Below are positions 36,755 to 48,489 of a stretch of DNA of 64,000 nt, piece after piece. A program made the translations under genes and the position numbers. Source of the stretch: Burkholderia sp. BCC0322 (lineage in GTDB: Bacteria > Pseudomonadota > Gammaproteobacteria > Burkholderiales > Burkholderiaceae); contig NZ_CADFDU010000013.1 in NCBI RefSeq assembly GCF_902833045.1, forward strand, positions 62,001 through 126,000, in the 5' to 3' direction. Each line of letters begins with the position of its first letter. Within the stretch, counting starts at the first letter, position 1. The notes under the pieces were generated by a model, which worked only from the letters and a program-made list of their open reading frames with translations, made no database searches and was not told where the DNA came from.

Positions 36755-37297
36755 TTACTGCCGCACCGGCTTCTTCGCGAGCTTGCGCTGCAGCGTACGG
36801 CGGTGCATGTTCAGCGCGCGCGCCGTCGCCGAAATGTTGTTGTTGTTCTCGGCCAGCACGCGCTGGATGTGCTCCCATTCGAGCCGGTCGACCGACAGCA
36901 CGACCGGATTCTCCAGCGCTTCGTCGGCCTGCACTTCGGTCGCGTTGGTCTGCAGCGCGGCCAGGATCGACTCGACGTTCGCGGGCTTCGCGAGATAGTT
37001 GTCGGCGCCTTCCTTCACCGCCTGCACGGCCGTCGCGATGCTCGCGTAGCCGGTCAGCACCAGGATCCGCGCGTCGGGCTGCAGGTCGCACAGCGGCGCG
37101 ATCAGGCTCAGGCCCGAGTCCTCGCCGAGATGTAGGTCGACGGTGATGAACTGGAACTTGCCGCCTGCGGCGAGCCGGAGCGCCGCCTCCTTGTCGTGCG
37201 CCTGCTGGACCGCATAACCGCGGCGCTCGAGGCCGCGCGCGAGCGTGCCCGCGAACACCTCGTTGTCGTCGATCACCAGGAAATTGTTCTCGCTCAT
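36755..37297 (-). CDS. regA: RegA/PrrA/ActR-type response regulator
   Basis: 180 residues. Receiver domain (1-120): acidic pair at D10-D11, phospho-acceptor D54 (ITVDLHLGED), T in LVLTGYAS, K104 (YLAKPANV). The C-terminal Fis-type helix-turn-helix (about 140-176) includes NNNNISATARALNMHRRTLQRKL, almost the RegA DNA-binding motif of Rhodobacter. It is the partner of the RegB-type kinase encoded 13 bases upstream. Such pairs respond to redox state and control respiration, nitrogen or carbon genes; the targets here are not visible. Confidence 0.93.
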   Translation of the reverse strand: MSENNFLVIDDNEVFAGTLARGLERRGYAVQQAHDKEAALRLAAGGKFQFITVDLHLGEDSGLSLIAPLCDLQPDARILVLTGYASIATAVQAVKEGADNYLAKPANVESILAALQTNATEVQADEALENPVVLSVDRLEWEHIQRVLAENNNNISATARALNMHRRTLQRKLAKKPVRQ

Positions 37298-37310
37298 GTG
37301 GTTTCTCCGT

Positions 37311-38729
37311 CTACGTGTTGGTTGAGGCGGCCGACGCCGCGACGCGCACGGCCGGCAGCCGCAGCACGGCCCGCGTGCCGCGCGCGGCGGCCGTGCCGGC
37401 CGGGCGGCTGTCCGGCGCGCCGGTTGACCGTTCGGCCGGGCGCTGGCCCGCGCGCTGTGCCGATCCTGCCGCGGCGTGACCATTCGCCGCACCGCCGGCC
37501 CGCCCGTTGCCGCCCGCCGCGCGCGGCACGACATCGGACAGCTCGATCTCGCCGCCGAGCCGCGCGGCCGCGCTGAACGCGAGATACAGGCCGACCCCGT
37601 GCCCGCCCTGCGTGCTGTCGACCGGCATCGCGCCGAGCGATTCACGCAACGAGGCCGGAATGCCGGGCCCGTCGTCGCATACCTCGAATTCGATCTCGTC
37701 GGCCGCGCCGACGTGCGCGACCTTCGCGGCCAGCGTCACGCGCTGCGGGCTCGCGCGCGCGGCGTTGTCGAGCAGGATCGTCAGGATCTGGCCGGCCGCG
37801 ACCGTGTCGTCGAGCGCGACGCCCGCCGGGCGCGCGCCGAGCAGCTCGAACTGCACGTGCGGATGTCGCAGGCGCCAGTGCTCGACGAACGTGTCGAGCC
37901 AGTCGTCCACCGGCTGGCGGCTTGCGGGCGCGCTCGCACGGCTGCGCAGGCGCGCGAGCGCCGAGGTGCAGAGCGTCATCTGTTCCTCGAGCACCTTCAG
38001 GTCGGCTTCATAGCGGGCCAGCCCCGGATCGGCGCGTGCAGCGTCGCGCAGCTCTTCGGCGAGCATCGCGATCTTCGACAGCGGCGTGCCCATCTCGTGC
38101 GCGACGGTCGCGGCCTGCACGCCGAGCGCGACCGCCCGCTCGTCGCGCAGCAGGTGCTGCTGCGCTTCGCCGAGCGCCGCATCGCGCTGGCGCAGCGCAT
38201 TCGACATGCGCGCGACGAACCAGGCGATCAGTCCGACGCTGACCATGAAGTTCGCCCACATCCCGGTACGGTAGTAGTCGAACAGGTTCGCGGGATTGTC
38301 CATGTTGAGCGGCACCGAGTCGAAACCGAGCGCCGCGTAGCACGCGACCGCGAACGCCGCGAGCCAGATCATCAGGTGCCACGGCAGCACGGCCGCCGCG
38401 ATCGCGAGCGAAGGCAGGTACAGCGACACGAACGGATTGGTCGTGCCGCCCGACAGGAACAGCAGCGCGGACAGCGCACCGAGGTCGACCCACAGCTGGC
38501 CGAGCAGCTCGAAATTGGTCTCGGGCCGCGCACGCAGCACGCGCACCCAGGTCAGCGCGTTGAAAACGATTTCGAGCGCGATGACCATCAGCATCGCCGG
38601 CAACGGCAGATGCACGCCGAAATAGGTCTGCACGACGCCGATCGTCACCAGCTGGCCGATGATCGCGAGATTGCGGAGCCAGAACAGGTGACTGAGGTTG
38701 ACGCGCCCGGTGGTGGTGATTCGTTGCAT
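37311..38729 (-). CDS. regB: RegB/PrrB-type redox-sensing histidine kinase
   Basis: 472 residues. Six transmembrane helices (about 20-175) carry the ubiquinone-sensing heptapeptide GGTTNPF at 94-100, a RegB hallmark. The phospho-acceptor His is H211 in HEMGTPL. C254 in LEEQMTLC lies where RegB has its redox-active cysteine (position judged by eye). The ATPase domain shows LDNAARASP (N box), CDDGPGIP (G1) and GGHGVGLYLAFS (G2). Between G2 and the last strand is an unusual ~55-residue Gly/Ala/Arg-rich insertion (about 400-455). It acts on the downstream RegA-type regulator. Confidence 0.93.
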   Translation of the reverse strand: MQRITTTGRVNLSHLFWLRNLAIIGQLVTIGVVQTYFGVHLPLPAMLMVIALEIVFNALTWVRVLRARPETNFELLGQLWVDLGALSALLFLSGGTTNPFVSLYLPSLAIAAAVLPWHLMIWLAAFAVACYAALGFDSVPLNMDNPANLFDYYRTGMWANFMVSVGLIAWFVARMSNALRQRDAALGEAQQHLLRDERAVALGVQAATVAHEMGTPLSKIAMLAEELRDAARADPGLARYEADLKVLEEQMTLCTSALARLRSRASAPASRQPVDDWLDTFVEHWRLRHPHVQFELLGARPAGVALDDTVAAGQILTILLDNAARASPQRVTLAAKVAHVGAADEIEFEVCDDGPGIPASLRESLGAMPVDSTQGGHGVGLYLAFSAAARLGGEIELSDVVPRAAGGNGRAGGAANGHAAAGSAQRAGQRPAERSTGAPDSRPAGTAAARGTRAVLRLPAVRVAASAASTNT

Positions 38730-38821
38730 CCAAGCAGTTTACCCGTTTAGCGGGCGGCGCCTCTAGCGGGGCCGGATCGGCGCGCGGCGAACGGGGCGCC
38801 CCGCGTGCGCGGCCGATGCCG

Positions 38822-39046
38822 TCAGCCGGCCGCGCCGGCCATCCGCTGCGCGATTTCGTCGGCCAGGCACTCGGGGCACCGGCAACGCGCGCCGACGGCG
38901 CGCGGTGTGCCGCCGGGCAAGACCGGCATCGACGCGCACCAGCATTCGAACGGCTGCGTGCGGGCGCCGCAGTCGAAGCTGCGCCCGCAGTGCGGGCACC
39001 GCGCGCGGCGCGCGGCGGAACAGGCGTCGGCGGCAGAATCGGTCAT
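38822..39046 (-). CDS. Cysteine-rich CWC family protein
   Basis: 74 residues with nine cysteines arranged CPHC, C, CWC, CRCPEC (residues 17-60), the pattern of the Cys-rich CWC family. It is probably a zinc-ribbon-like metal-binding protein; the family has no established function. The start at 39046 ([20 protein letters not shown]) is chosen for length and position just before the first Cys pair. It lies 92 bases after the RegB-type start on the same strand. Confidence 0.8.
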   Translation of the reverse strand: MTDSAADACSAARRARCPHCGRSFDCGARTQPFECWCASMPVLPGGTPRAVGARCRCPECLADEIAQRMAGAAG

Positions 39047-41052
<2,006 letters not shown>

Positions 41053-41802
41053 CGGAAGACCAGGCCACGCCGTCCCGCCCGCGCCCGAAGCCGGGCGAGC
41101 GCCGCGTGATGATCCTGCAGACGCTCGCATCGATGCTCGAGGTACCGAAGCGCGAGAAGATCACGACGGCCGCGCTCGCGGCCCGGCTCGACGTGTCGGA
41201 AGCGGCGCTGTACCGCCATTTCCCGAGCAAGGCGAAGATGTACGAAGGGCTGATCGAATTCATCGAGCAGTCGCTGTTCGGCCTCGTCAACCAGATCGTC
41301 GCGAAGGAGCCGAACGGCGTGCAGCAGGCCCGCACGATCGCGCTGACGATGCTCAATTTCGCCGCGAAGAACCCGGGGATGACGCGCGTGCTGACTGGCG
41401 AGGCGCTGGTCGGCGAGGACGAGCGCCTCACCGAGCGCGTGAACCAGTTGCTCGATCGCATCGAGGCGACCGTCAAGCAGTGCCTGCGGGTCGCGCGCAC
41501 GGAGGCAAATGCGCCGCCGGACGGCGCGGCGCCGTTCGCGCTGCCGGCCGATTACGATCCGGCTGCACGGGCGAGCCTGCTCGTCAGCTACGTGATCGGC
41601 AGGTGGCACCGCTTCGCGAAAGGCGGGTTCCAGAAATCGCCCGGCGAGCAGGCCGACGCGCATTTGCGGCTGATCCTGCAGTAACGCCGCGCCGGCCCCT
41701 GTCCGGCAACGCACACCGGTTTCGCGCATTCGACGACGGACGGTGCGGCCGCTCCGCCGCATCGGCTCGCACATTCCCGCCTGCTTCCGCCGGCGGCGAA
41801 TG

Positions 41803-41812
41803 CCCCCCCCCC
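41803..41812 (+). repeat. C10 homopolymer upstream of the autotransporter gene
   Basis: Ten consecutive cytosines, the longest single-base run noticed in the window, lie 78 bases before the autotransporter ATG. Poly-C tracts near surface-protein promoters can change length by slippage. Function here is unproven. Confidence 0.8.
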
Positions 41813-41859
41813 GCGAATTCGAACTCGTCCAATTTCACCCCATCGCCTTTCGGGTTAGG

Positions 41860-41879
41860 TTTATCTAATTGCAGATAAA
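41860..41879. promoter_or_regulatory. Palindrome just upstream of the autotransporter start
   Basis: TTTATCTAATTGCAGATAAA has perfect 7-base arms around a 6-base centre, ending 10 bases before the ATG. As DNA it could be an operator; as RNA, a weak hairpin next to AGGTGAA, the ribosome site. Confidence 0.5.
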
Positions 41880-41889
41880 TTCAGGTGAA

Positions 41890-44868
41890 ATGGTGAATCG
41901 CAGATTCCGACATTCCCGGATGAGGGCAGCCCGACGCCTCGCCCATTCGGCATTGCTCGCGGGGGCGGCAATGCCATGGCCGTCGGCCGCGCAGGTGACC
42001 AACGGCGGGCCGCAACAGGCGGACGGTGTCGTGCTTGAAATCGAGCCGGGCGAATATTCGACGACTCAACCGGGCAGGGCCGTGCTTTCCGCCGTCGCTG
42101 GCGGCACGCTGGTGACGACCGACAAGACGCGCGTGTTCTCCACCGCCTATTCCGCGGCGGGCGCGGCCGCGCTAGGCGCCGGCTCGAGCGTCAGGCTGAG
42201 CGATACGGAAATCCGCACCCGCGGCGGCTCCAGTGCCGGCATCGACATCCGATACGGCGGCAGCGCGAGCGCGGAACGCATCTCGATCGATACCGACGGC
42301 GATTATTCGCACGGCGCGTCCGTCTACAGCGCCGGCAGCCGGCTCCGCATCGCCGACAGCGTCATCGTCACGCGGGGCAAGGAGGCGTATGGCATCCTGG
42401 CGAACTACGTGCCTGGCGGCGTCATCGACGTCGCCGACACGCTGATTCGCACCAGCGGCCTGTTTGCCCATGGCGTGGCCATCAGCTACGACGGCGTCCG
42501 TGCGACGCTGAATCACACGGGTATCCGGACCGATGGCGACTACGCGTCGGCGCTGTACCTGCCGAACGCGTCGGCGGTCGCATTCGGCGACAGCGGCCTC
42601 GAAACCGGTGGCGATTACGCGCTCGGCGTGGACACCCGCGAAGGGCGCGTCGAGCTCGCGCGCACGAAAGTCGTCACGCACGGCCGCAGCGCACACGGGC
42701 TGTACGCATCGATGGAATACACCCACACGCCGACCATCGACGCGATCGATACGCAGGTGACAACCACCGGCGCCCGTTCGGTCGGCGCACTGGCCCGGCT
42801 CGGCGGCCGGGTCACGATGACACACGGCGGCATCGTGACGACCGGCGAGCGCGCGCGCGGTGCGATGTCCTCCGGCACGGGGTCGGTTGCGTCGCTCGTC
42901 GACGCAACCGTCGAGACGCGCGGCAACGAGGCCGCAGCGCTCCATGCAAGCGCCGGCGGCCGCATCGACCTGCTGCGCACCGATGCCCGCGCGACCGGCG
43001 ACGCCGCGCCTGCCGCGAGCGTCCACGGCGGCAGGCTGACGGCCGACGGCGGCTCGCTCTTCAGCGAACGGCATGCGGCCATCGACGCGTCCGACGCCGA
43101 CATCACGCTGCAGAACGGCGCCCGCGCCGCCAGCGGCACCGGCACGCTGCTGTCGATCCGTGCCCAGTCGGGCGCGCCCGTGCGCCTGACGCTCGACACC
43201 GGCGCGCAAGCGGCGGGCGACATCGTGAACCAGCCGGCCGACGACGGCAGCCCGACATCCGCCGTGACCGATGTCGCGCTGTCCGGCGCGTCCGTCTGGA
43301 CCGGCGCAACGGACGCGGTGCGCACGCTGTCGCTCGACACGGGCAGCCGCTGGACCGTCACCGCCGATTCGTCAGTCGGCTCCATCGCACTGAACGACTC
43401 GACGATCGCATTCGCCGCGCCGGACAGCGGCACACCGCCCGCGCCGCGCACACTCGTCGTCAACGGCGACTACGCGGCCCGCAATGGCCGGCTGGTGATC
43501 CATACGGTGCTGCAAGACGACGCGTCGCCCACCGACCGGCTCGTGATCGACGGCGGTCATGCGTCGGGCAACACGGGAATCGTCGTGAAGCGCACGAGCG
43601 GCAACGGCGCGCAGACGACACTCGGCATTCCGATCGTCGAGACACGTCACGGAGGGACGACCGACGCGTCGGCATTCGCGCTCGACGCCGCATCGGACGG
43701 CTACCGAAACGGCTTCGGCACGCTGTCGGCGGGCGGTTACGACTACATGCTCAAGCGCGGCGGCACCGGCGGCCACGAGGAGAACTGGTACCTCGTCTCG
43801 GCAGCCAACCCCGAGCCGCCGGCACCCGCCCCCGGTCCCGGCCCCCTCGATCCCGCCCCGCCCGTCAGTCCGGAAACCGTCCCGCCGGCCCCGCCGCGCG
43901 CTGCCGCGCCGGAGCCGGATGCGTACCTGGCCAACGCCGATGCCGCCGCCGCGATGGCGATCCATACGCTGCATCAGCGCGAGGACCGTTCGCTGCGCGA
44001 AGCTTCCGGCGTGACACCTCCGCTCGACGGCGCCGTCTGGCTACGCGCCGAGGGCCAGTTCACGTCGATGTCGGGCGGCAATCGCAGCGTATCGGGCAAC
44101 GGCCGCCTGATCCACGCGGGCGCCGACCTGTTCCGTTTCGACGACGGGCGCGGCGGCAGCGTCCGGGTCGGCGCGATGGGCATGTATGGCAGCCAGACGA
44201 ACTGGTCGACGCGCCCGTTGTGGAACGCGGTCGAACAGCGCATGGCCGACGCCACCGCGCGCGGCAGCGTCGCGGGCTACAACGTCGGGCTGTACGGCAC
44301 TTGGTACGGCACTCGCGACATCCTGTCCGGACCCTACGTCGATGCGTGGTTCATGTATGGCGCATACGCGAACAGCGTCGGCGGCAGCCTCGCCGGCGAT
44401 TCGTACCGCTCGCGCACCGTGACGGGATCGGTCGAGACCGGCTATTCGATCCGCTTCTACGAGCGCGGCGATACGCGGTTCTTCGTCGAACCCGAGGCGC
44501 AACTCGTCGTGTCCGACTATCGCGCAGCCGCGCACGATGCACCTGGCGGCCGCATCGACGGGCAAGGCTCGACCGACGTGCTGACCCGTCTCGGCGTGCG
44601 CGTGCATGGTGTGACCGCGATGCCGTCCGGACGCGAGCTGCGGCCGTTCGTCGAAGCGAACTGGTGGCATGGCCCCGGATCGCGGTCGCTGACGCTCGAC
44701 CGCAATGCGTTCTCGTTCAGCGTGCCGCGCGATCGCGCGGCGTTCCGGATCGGCGCGACGGGTCAATTGTCGAAGCGCTTCGTGATATCGGCCGGCTTGG
44801 GGCTGGAAGCGAACCTGTCCGACTATGCGGTAGTCAAGGGCGAACTGGCGGCAAAGTACCGCTGGTGA
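41890..44868 (+). CDS. Autotransporter (type Va) with beta-helical passenger
   Basis: 992 residues. An Arg-rich N-terminus and hydrophobic stretch (LAHSALLAGAAMPWPSAAQ) form a signal peptide of about 42 residues. The passenger (about 45-630) is built of roughly a dozen 22-26-residue turns with a recurring T.G..A.G pattern (TEIRTRGGSSAGI, SVIVTRGKEAYGI, GIRTDGDYASAL, KVVTHGRSAHGL), as in pertactin-type beta-helices. A Pro-rich linker (about 638-675) leads to a C-terminal autotransporter barrel (about 715-992) ending in an aromatic residue (KYRW). It would be displayed on or released from the outer membrane; adhesion is the usual role but no RGD or protease triad was seen. ATG at 41890 is chosen for AGGTGAA immediately upstream, although its spacing is tight. 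Confidence 0.92.
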   Translation: MVNRRFRHSRMRAARRLAHSALLAGAAMPWPSAAQVTNGGPQQADGVVLEIEPGEYSTTQPGRAVLSAVAGGTLVTTDKTRVFSTAYSAAGAAALGAGSSVRLSDTEIRTRGGSSAGIDIRYGGSASAERISIDTDGDYSHGASVYSAGSRLRIADSVIVTRGKEAYGILANYVPGGVIDVADTLIRTSGLFAHGVAISYDGVRATLNHTGIRTDGDYASALYLPNASAVAFGDSGLETGGDYALGVDTREGRVELARTKVVTHGRSAHGLYASMEYTHTPTIDAIDTQVTTTGARSVGALARLGGRVTMTHGGIVTTGERARGAMSSGTGSVASLVDATVETRGNEAAALHASAGGRIDLLRTDARATGDAAPAASVHGGRLTADGGSLFSERHAAIDASDADITLQNGARAASGTGTLLSIRAQSGAPVRLTLDTGAQAAGDIVNQPADDGSPTSAVTDVALSGASVWTGATDAVRTLSLDTGSRWTVTADSSVGSIALNDSTIAFAAPDSGTPPAPRTLVVNGDYAARNGRLVIHTVLQDDASPTDRLVIDGGHASGNTGIVVKRTSGNGAQTTLGIPIVETRHGGTTDASAFALDAASDGYRNGFGTLSAGGYDYMLKRGGTGGHEENWYLVSAANPEPPAPAPGPGPLDPAPPVSPETVPPAPPRAAAPEPDAYLANADAAAAMAIHTLHQREDRSLREASGVTPPLDGAVWLRAEGQFTSMSGGNRSVSGNGRLIHAGADLFRFDDGRGGSVRVGAMGMYGSQTNWSTRPLWNAVEQRMADATARGSVAGYNVGLYGTWYGTRDILSGPYVDAWFMYGAYANSVGGSLAGDSYRSRTVTGSVETGYSIRFYERGDTRFFVEPEAQLVVSDYRAAAHDAPGGRIDGQGSTDVLTRLGVRVHGVTAMPSGRELRPFVEANWWHGPGSRSLTLDRNAFSFSVPRDRAAFRIGATGQLSKRFVISAGLGLEANLSDYAVVKGELAAKYRW

Positions 44869-45020
44869 TGCGGCACGGCCTGCGCCTTCGGTTCCGCGCG
44901 GGCCGTGCCGGCCGGCTCGGCGCGTCTGCCGGGCCGGCCGGCGCCTCTCCGTGTGCGCCCGAATCCGCGCCCCGCAATTTCCGCTATACTTTGCCGACTT
45001 GCCGCCTCGTTGGCGGCAGG

Positions 45021-45127
45021 TCGGAAGCGCGCCGATTTGCTGACTCGATTGCGGGCGCGCGAACCGGCCGGGGTGTGGATGTTGTGTCCTTGTCCCGGCG
45101 GTTCACTACAAATGCGGCTAAAGAGGT
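45021..45127 (+). ncRNA. SAM-II (SAM_alpha) riboswitch in the metX leader
   Basis: The block between 44869 and 45197 is non-coding. P1 is a perfect 7-bp helix (45027-45033 with 45054-45060) enclosing CGATTTG and CGATTGC segments. The 3' pseudoknot strand ACAAATGCGGCTAAAGAGG (45108-45126) closely matches the SAM-II consensus around AAATG.AGCTAAA. Between them sits an inserted hairpin (45061-45072 with 45094-45104, 11 bp and one bulge) not present in minimal SAM-II. SAM binding would mask the metX ribosome site and lower translation. TATACT at 44985-44990 is a likely -10. Confidence 0.85.
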
Positions 45128-45197
45128 CGTCAGCCGCGCATCTCCGACTCCGCGCCTCGCCGACACCATTTAGCTGCCCAGTCATAAGGCGGAACGA

Positions 45198-46343
45198 ATG
45201 GAATCGATCGGCATCGTCGCTCCACAGACCATGCACTTCGCCGAACCGCTGCGCTTGCAAAGCGGCAGCGCGCTCGGCAACTATCAGCTCGTCGTCGAGA
45301 CATACGGCGAACTCAACGCCGCGCGCTCGAACGCGGTGCTCGTCTGCCACGCGCTCAACGCGTCGCATCACGTCGCCGGCGTCTACGCGGACGATCCGCG
45401 CAGCACCGGCTGGTGGGACAACATGGTCGGGCCGGGCAAGCCGCTCGACACCAACCGCTTCTTCGTGATCGGCGTGAACAACCTCGGCTCATGCTTCGGC
45501 TCGACCGGCCCGATGAGCATCGACCCGTCGACCGGCAAACCTTACGGCGCGAGCTTTCCGGTCGTCACCGTCGAGGACTGGGTGCACGCGCAGGCGCGCG
45601 TCGCCGACGCATTCGGCATCGAGCGCTTCGCCGCCGTGATGGGCGGCAGCCTCGGCGGGATGCAGGCGCTCGCGTGGAGCCTGATGTATCCGGAGCGCGT
45701 CGCACACTGCATCGACATCGCATCGACACCGAAGCTGTCCGCGCAGAACATCGCGTTCAACGAGGTCGCGCGCTCGGCGATCCTGTCCGATCCCGATTTC
45801 CACGGCGGCGACTACTACGCGCACGGCGTGAAGCCGAAGCGCGGGTTGCGCGTCGCGCGGATGATCGGCCACATCACGTACCTGTCCGACGACGACATGG
45901 CCGAGAAATTCGGCCGTGCGCTGCGCCGCGCCGACGGCGCGCTCGACGCGTACAACTTCAGCTTCGACGTCGAATTCGAGGTCGAGTCGTACCTGCGCTA
46001 CCAGGGCGACAAGTTCGCCGACTACTTCGACGCGAACACCTATCTGCTGATCACGCGCGCGCTCGACTACTTCGACCCGGCGAAGGCCTTCGACGGCAAC
46101 CTGAGCGCCGCGCTCGCGCACACGCAGGCGAAATACCTGATCGCGAGCTTCTCGACCGACTGGCGTTTCGCGCCGGCACGCTCGCGCGAGATCGTGAAGG
46201 CGCTGCTCGACAACAAGCGCACGGTCAGCTACGCGGAAATCGATGCGCCGCACGGTCACGACGCGTTCCTGCTCGACGACGCGCGCTATCACAACCTGAT
46301 CCGCGCGTATTACGAACGAATCGCCAACGAGGTGGGTGCATGA
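45198..46343 (+). CDS. metX: Homoserine O-acyltransferase MetX
   Basis: 381 residues, alpha/beta-hydrolase fold. First committed step of methionine synthesis, acylating homoserine. The nucleophile Ser lies in [15 protein letters not shown], the acid Asp/His pair near the C-terminus in [10 protein letters not shown] (catalytic His), and the early oxyanion region in [11 protein letters not shown]. Family work shows many proteobacterial MetX proteins use succinyl- rather than acetyl-CoA; sequence inspection here does not decide which. AAGGCGGAACGA precedes the ATG. It is controlled by the upstream SAM-II element and overlaps metW (ATGA-type). Confidence 0.97.
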   Translation: MESIGIVAPQTMHFAEPLRLQSGSALGNYQLVVETYGELNAARSNAVLVCHALNASHHVAGVYADDPRSTGWWDNMVGPGKPLDTNRFFVIGVNNLGSCFGSTGPMSIDPSTGKPYGASFPVVTVEDWVHAQARVADAFGIERFAAVMGGSLGGMQALAWSLMYPERVAHCIDIASTPKLSAQNIAFNEVARSAILSDPDFHGGDYYAHGVKPKRGLRVARMIGHITYLSDDDMAEKFGRALRRADGALDAYNFSFDVEFEVESYLRYQGDKFADYFDANTYLLITRALDYFDPAKAFDGNLSAALAHTQAKYLIASFSTDWRFAPARSREIVKALLDNKRTVSYAEIDAPHGHDAFLLDDARYHNLIRAYYERIANEVGA

Positions 46344-46948
46344 ACCAGCAAGCGCTGAATTCCCTATCCGCGCGCGCGGACTTCCGCACGATCGCGCGCT
46401 GGGTCGAGCCGCGCTCGACGGTGCTCGACCTCGGCTGCGGCGACGGCTCGCTGCTCGCGCTGCTGATGGAAGAACTGGACGTGACCGGCTACGGGATCGA
46501 GCTGAACGACGCGGGCGTGCTCGCGAGCGCGAAGAACGGCATCAACGTGATCCAGCAGAACCTGGAGGACGGCCTGCGCCTGTTCGAGGACCACAGCTTC
46601 GACATCGCGATCCTGTCGCAGACTTTGCAGACGATTCACCAGACGGCCGCGATCCTGCGCGAAACCGCGCGGGTCGGGCGCGAATGCATCGTGTCGTTCC
46701 CGAATTTCGGCTACTGGCCGCACCGGCTGTCGGTGCTGAACGGCCGGATGCCGGTGTCGAAGTCGCTGCCTTACCAGTGGCACAACACGCCGAACGTCCG
46801 GGTGCTGACGATCGAGGATTTCGAGGCGCTCGCGCCCGAAGTCGGCGTGACGATCCTCGACCGCGTGGTGCTGCACGAAGGCCAGCCGATTCGATGGGGA
46901 GCGAACTGGCGTGGTAGTCTTGCTGTCTACCGCGTCAAGCGCAGCTGA
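46340..46948 (+). CDS. metW: Methionine biosynthesis protein MetW
   Basis: 202 residues with a class I SAM-methyltransferase-like fold: motif [16 protein letters not shown], then [15 protein letters not shown] and [21 protein letters not shown]. MetW pairs with MetX in many beta- and gamma-proteobacteria and is reported to be needed for MetX activity in some. Its own catalytic reaction is not established. Four-base overlap with metX indicates coupled translation under the same riboswitch. Confidence 0.95.
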   Translation: MNQQALNSLSARADFRTIARWVEPRSTVLDLGCGDGSLLALLMEELDVTGYGIELNDAGVLASAKNGINVIQQNLEDGLRLFEDHSFDIAILSQTLQTIHQTAAILRETARVGRECIVSFPNFGYWPHRLSVLNGRMPVSKSLPYQWHNTPNVRVLTIEDFEALAPEVGVTILDRVVLHEGQPIRWGANWRGSLAVYRVKRS

Positions 46949-47067
46949 GCCGGGAAGCCGTTGACGAACGCCGACGGCCCGCACGCATGTGCGGCCGCGC
47001 CGCTGCGCTACCCGCGCCGCCGCCTGCGCTGTCGCCGCAATCAGTCAACGCTATCCAGTTCCAGTCC

Positions 47068-48489
47068 ATGTCGAAAACGCCACACGAGGCGCCCGCACTC
47101 ACCGCTCACGAGGATCACCCCGGCTGGCGCGCCTACCTGAACACGCACATGCTGATCTGCGTGTTCCTGGGCTTCACGTCGGGTCTGCCCCTCTTCACGC
47201 TCGTCTACCTCGTGCAGGCATGGCTGCGCTCCGAAGGCGTGAACCTGAAGGAAATCGGCCTGTTTGCGCTGATCCAGTTCCCGTACACGTGGAAGTTCCT
47301 GTGGGCGCCGCTGATGGACCGCTACATCCCGCGCCTGCCCGGCTGGCGGCCGGGGCGCCGACGCGGCTGGCTGCTGCTCACGCAGGTGCTGGTCGCGGGC
47401 GCGATCGCCGCGCTCGGCTTCGTGTCGCCGCGCGACTCGATCTGGACGGTCGCCGCGCTCACCACGCTCGTCGCGTTCTTCGGCGCGAGCGCCGACATCG
47501 TGATCGACGCCTACCGTCGCGAACTGCTGCGCGACACCGAACAGGGCCTCGGCAACGCGATCCACGTGAACGCGTACAAGCTCGCCGCGCTGATCCCCGG
47601 CTCGCTGGCACTGATCCTGTCCGACCACCTGCCGTGGGACGTCGTGTTCGCGATCACCGGCGCGTTCATGCTGCCGGGCATCCTGATGACGCTCGTCGTG
47701 CGCGAACCCGAGGTGGTCGGCGCGCCGCCGCGCAACCTGCGCGACGCGATCGTGCTGCCGTTCCGCGAATTCATCCAGCGCGACGGCTGGGCCGGCGCGC
47801 TGCTCGTCATCGCGTTCATCTTCCTGTTCAAGATCGGCGACACGATGGCCACCACGCTGTCGACGTCGTTCTTCCTCGACATCGGCTTCTCGCGCACCGA
47901 GATCGGCATCGTCGCGAAAACCACCGCGCTCGTCGCGAGCGTCGCCGGCGGCATCATCGGCGGCGTCTGGCTCGTGAAGATCGGCATCGGCCGCGGGCTG
48001 TGGATCTTCGGCGCGCTGCAGATGGTGTCGACGCTCGGCTTCGCGTGGCTCGCGCAGCTCGGCCCCGGTTCGCCCGTGCTCGCGATGCTCTACGACTTCA
48101 CCGTGTCGACGAGCCATGCGATCGCCACGGCGCTGTCGGTGTTCGGCATTGCCGTCGCGCCGCAATTCAGCCCGATGACCGTCGCGCTCGCGATCGTCTA
48201 CGGCGCCGAAACGTTCACCACCGGCCTGACGATGGCCGCGTTCGTCGCGTACATCGCCAGCACGACCGACCCGCGCTATACGGCTACGCAGTTCGCGCTG
48301 TTCACGAGCCTCGCGTCGGTGCCGCGCACGCTCGCGTCGGCCGCGAGCGGCTTCATCGTCGCGAAGATCGGCTGGTTCGACTACTTCATCGTGTGCACCG
48401 CGCTCGCGATTCCCGGCATGCTGCTGCTGTTCAAGATCGCACCGTGGAACGGCACCGCACGCAACGGCGAGGCCAGCCGTGCGCAGTAA
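47068..48489 (+). CDS. ampG: AmpG muropeptide permease (MFS)
   Basis: 473 residues, about 12-14 transmembrane helices. Imports GlcNAc-anhydro-MurNAc peptides from the periplasm for wall recycling, the signal that feeds AmpR-type beta-lactamase induction. Diagnostic segments are FLGFTSGLPLFTLVYLVQAWLRSEGV, QFPYTWKFLWAPLMDRYIPRLPGWRPGRRRGWLL, and SADIVIDAYRREL. Start at 47068 (MSKTPHEAPALTAHEDHPGW) is preferred; an in-frame ATG at 46987 adds an unlikely Ala/Pro leader. It overlaps the next gene by 11 bases. Confidence 0.95.
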   Translation: MSKTPHEAPALTAHEDHPGWRAYLNTHMLICVFLGFTSGLPLFTLVYLVQAWLRSEGVNLKEIGLFALIQFPYTWKFLWAPLMDRYIPRLPGWRPGRRRGWLLLTQVLVAGAIAALGFVSPRDSIWTVAALTTLVAFFGASADIVIDAYRRELLRDTEQGLGNAIHVNAYKLAALIPGSLALILSDHLPWDVVFAITGAFMLPGILMTLVVREPEVVGAPPRNLRDAIVLPFREFIQRDGWAGALLVIAFIFLFKIGDTMATTLSTSFFLDIGFSRTEIGIVAKTTALVASVAGGIIGGVWLVKIGIGRGLWIFGALQMVSTLGFAWLAQLGPGSPVLAMLYDFTVSTSHAIATALSVFGIAVAPQFSPMTVALAIVYGAETFTTGLTMAAFVAYIASTTDPRYTATQFALFTSLASVPRTLASAASGFIVAKIGWFDYFIVCTALAIPGMLLLFKIAPWNGTARNGEASRAQ

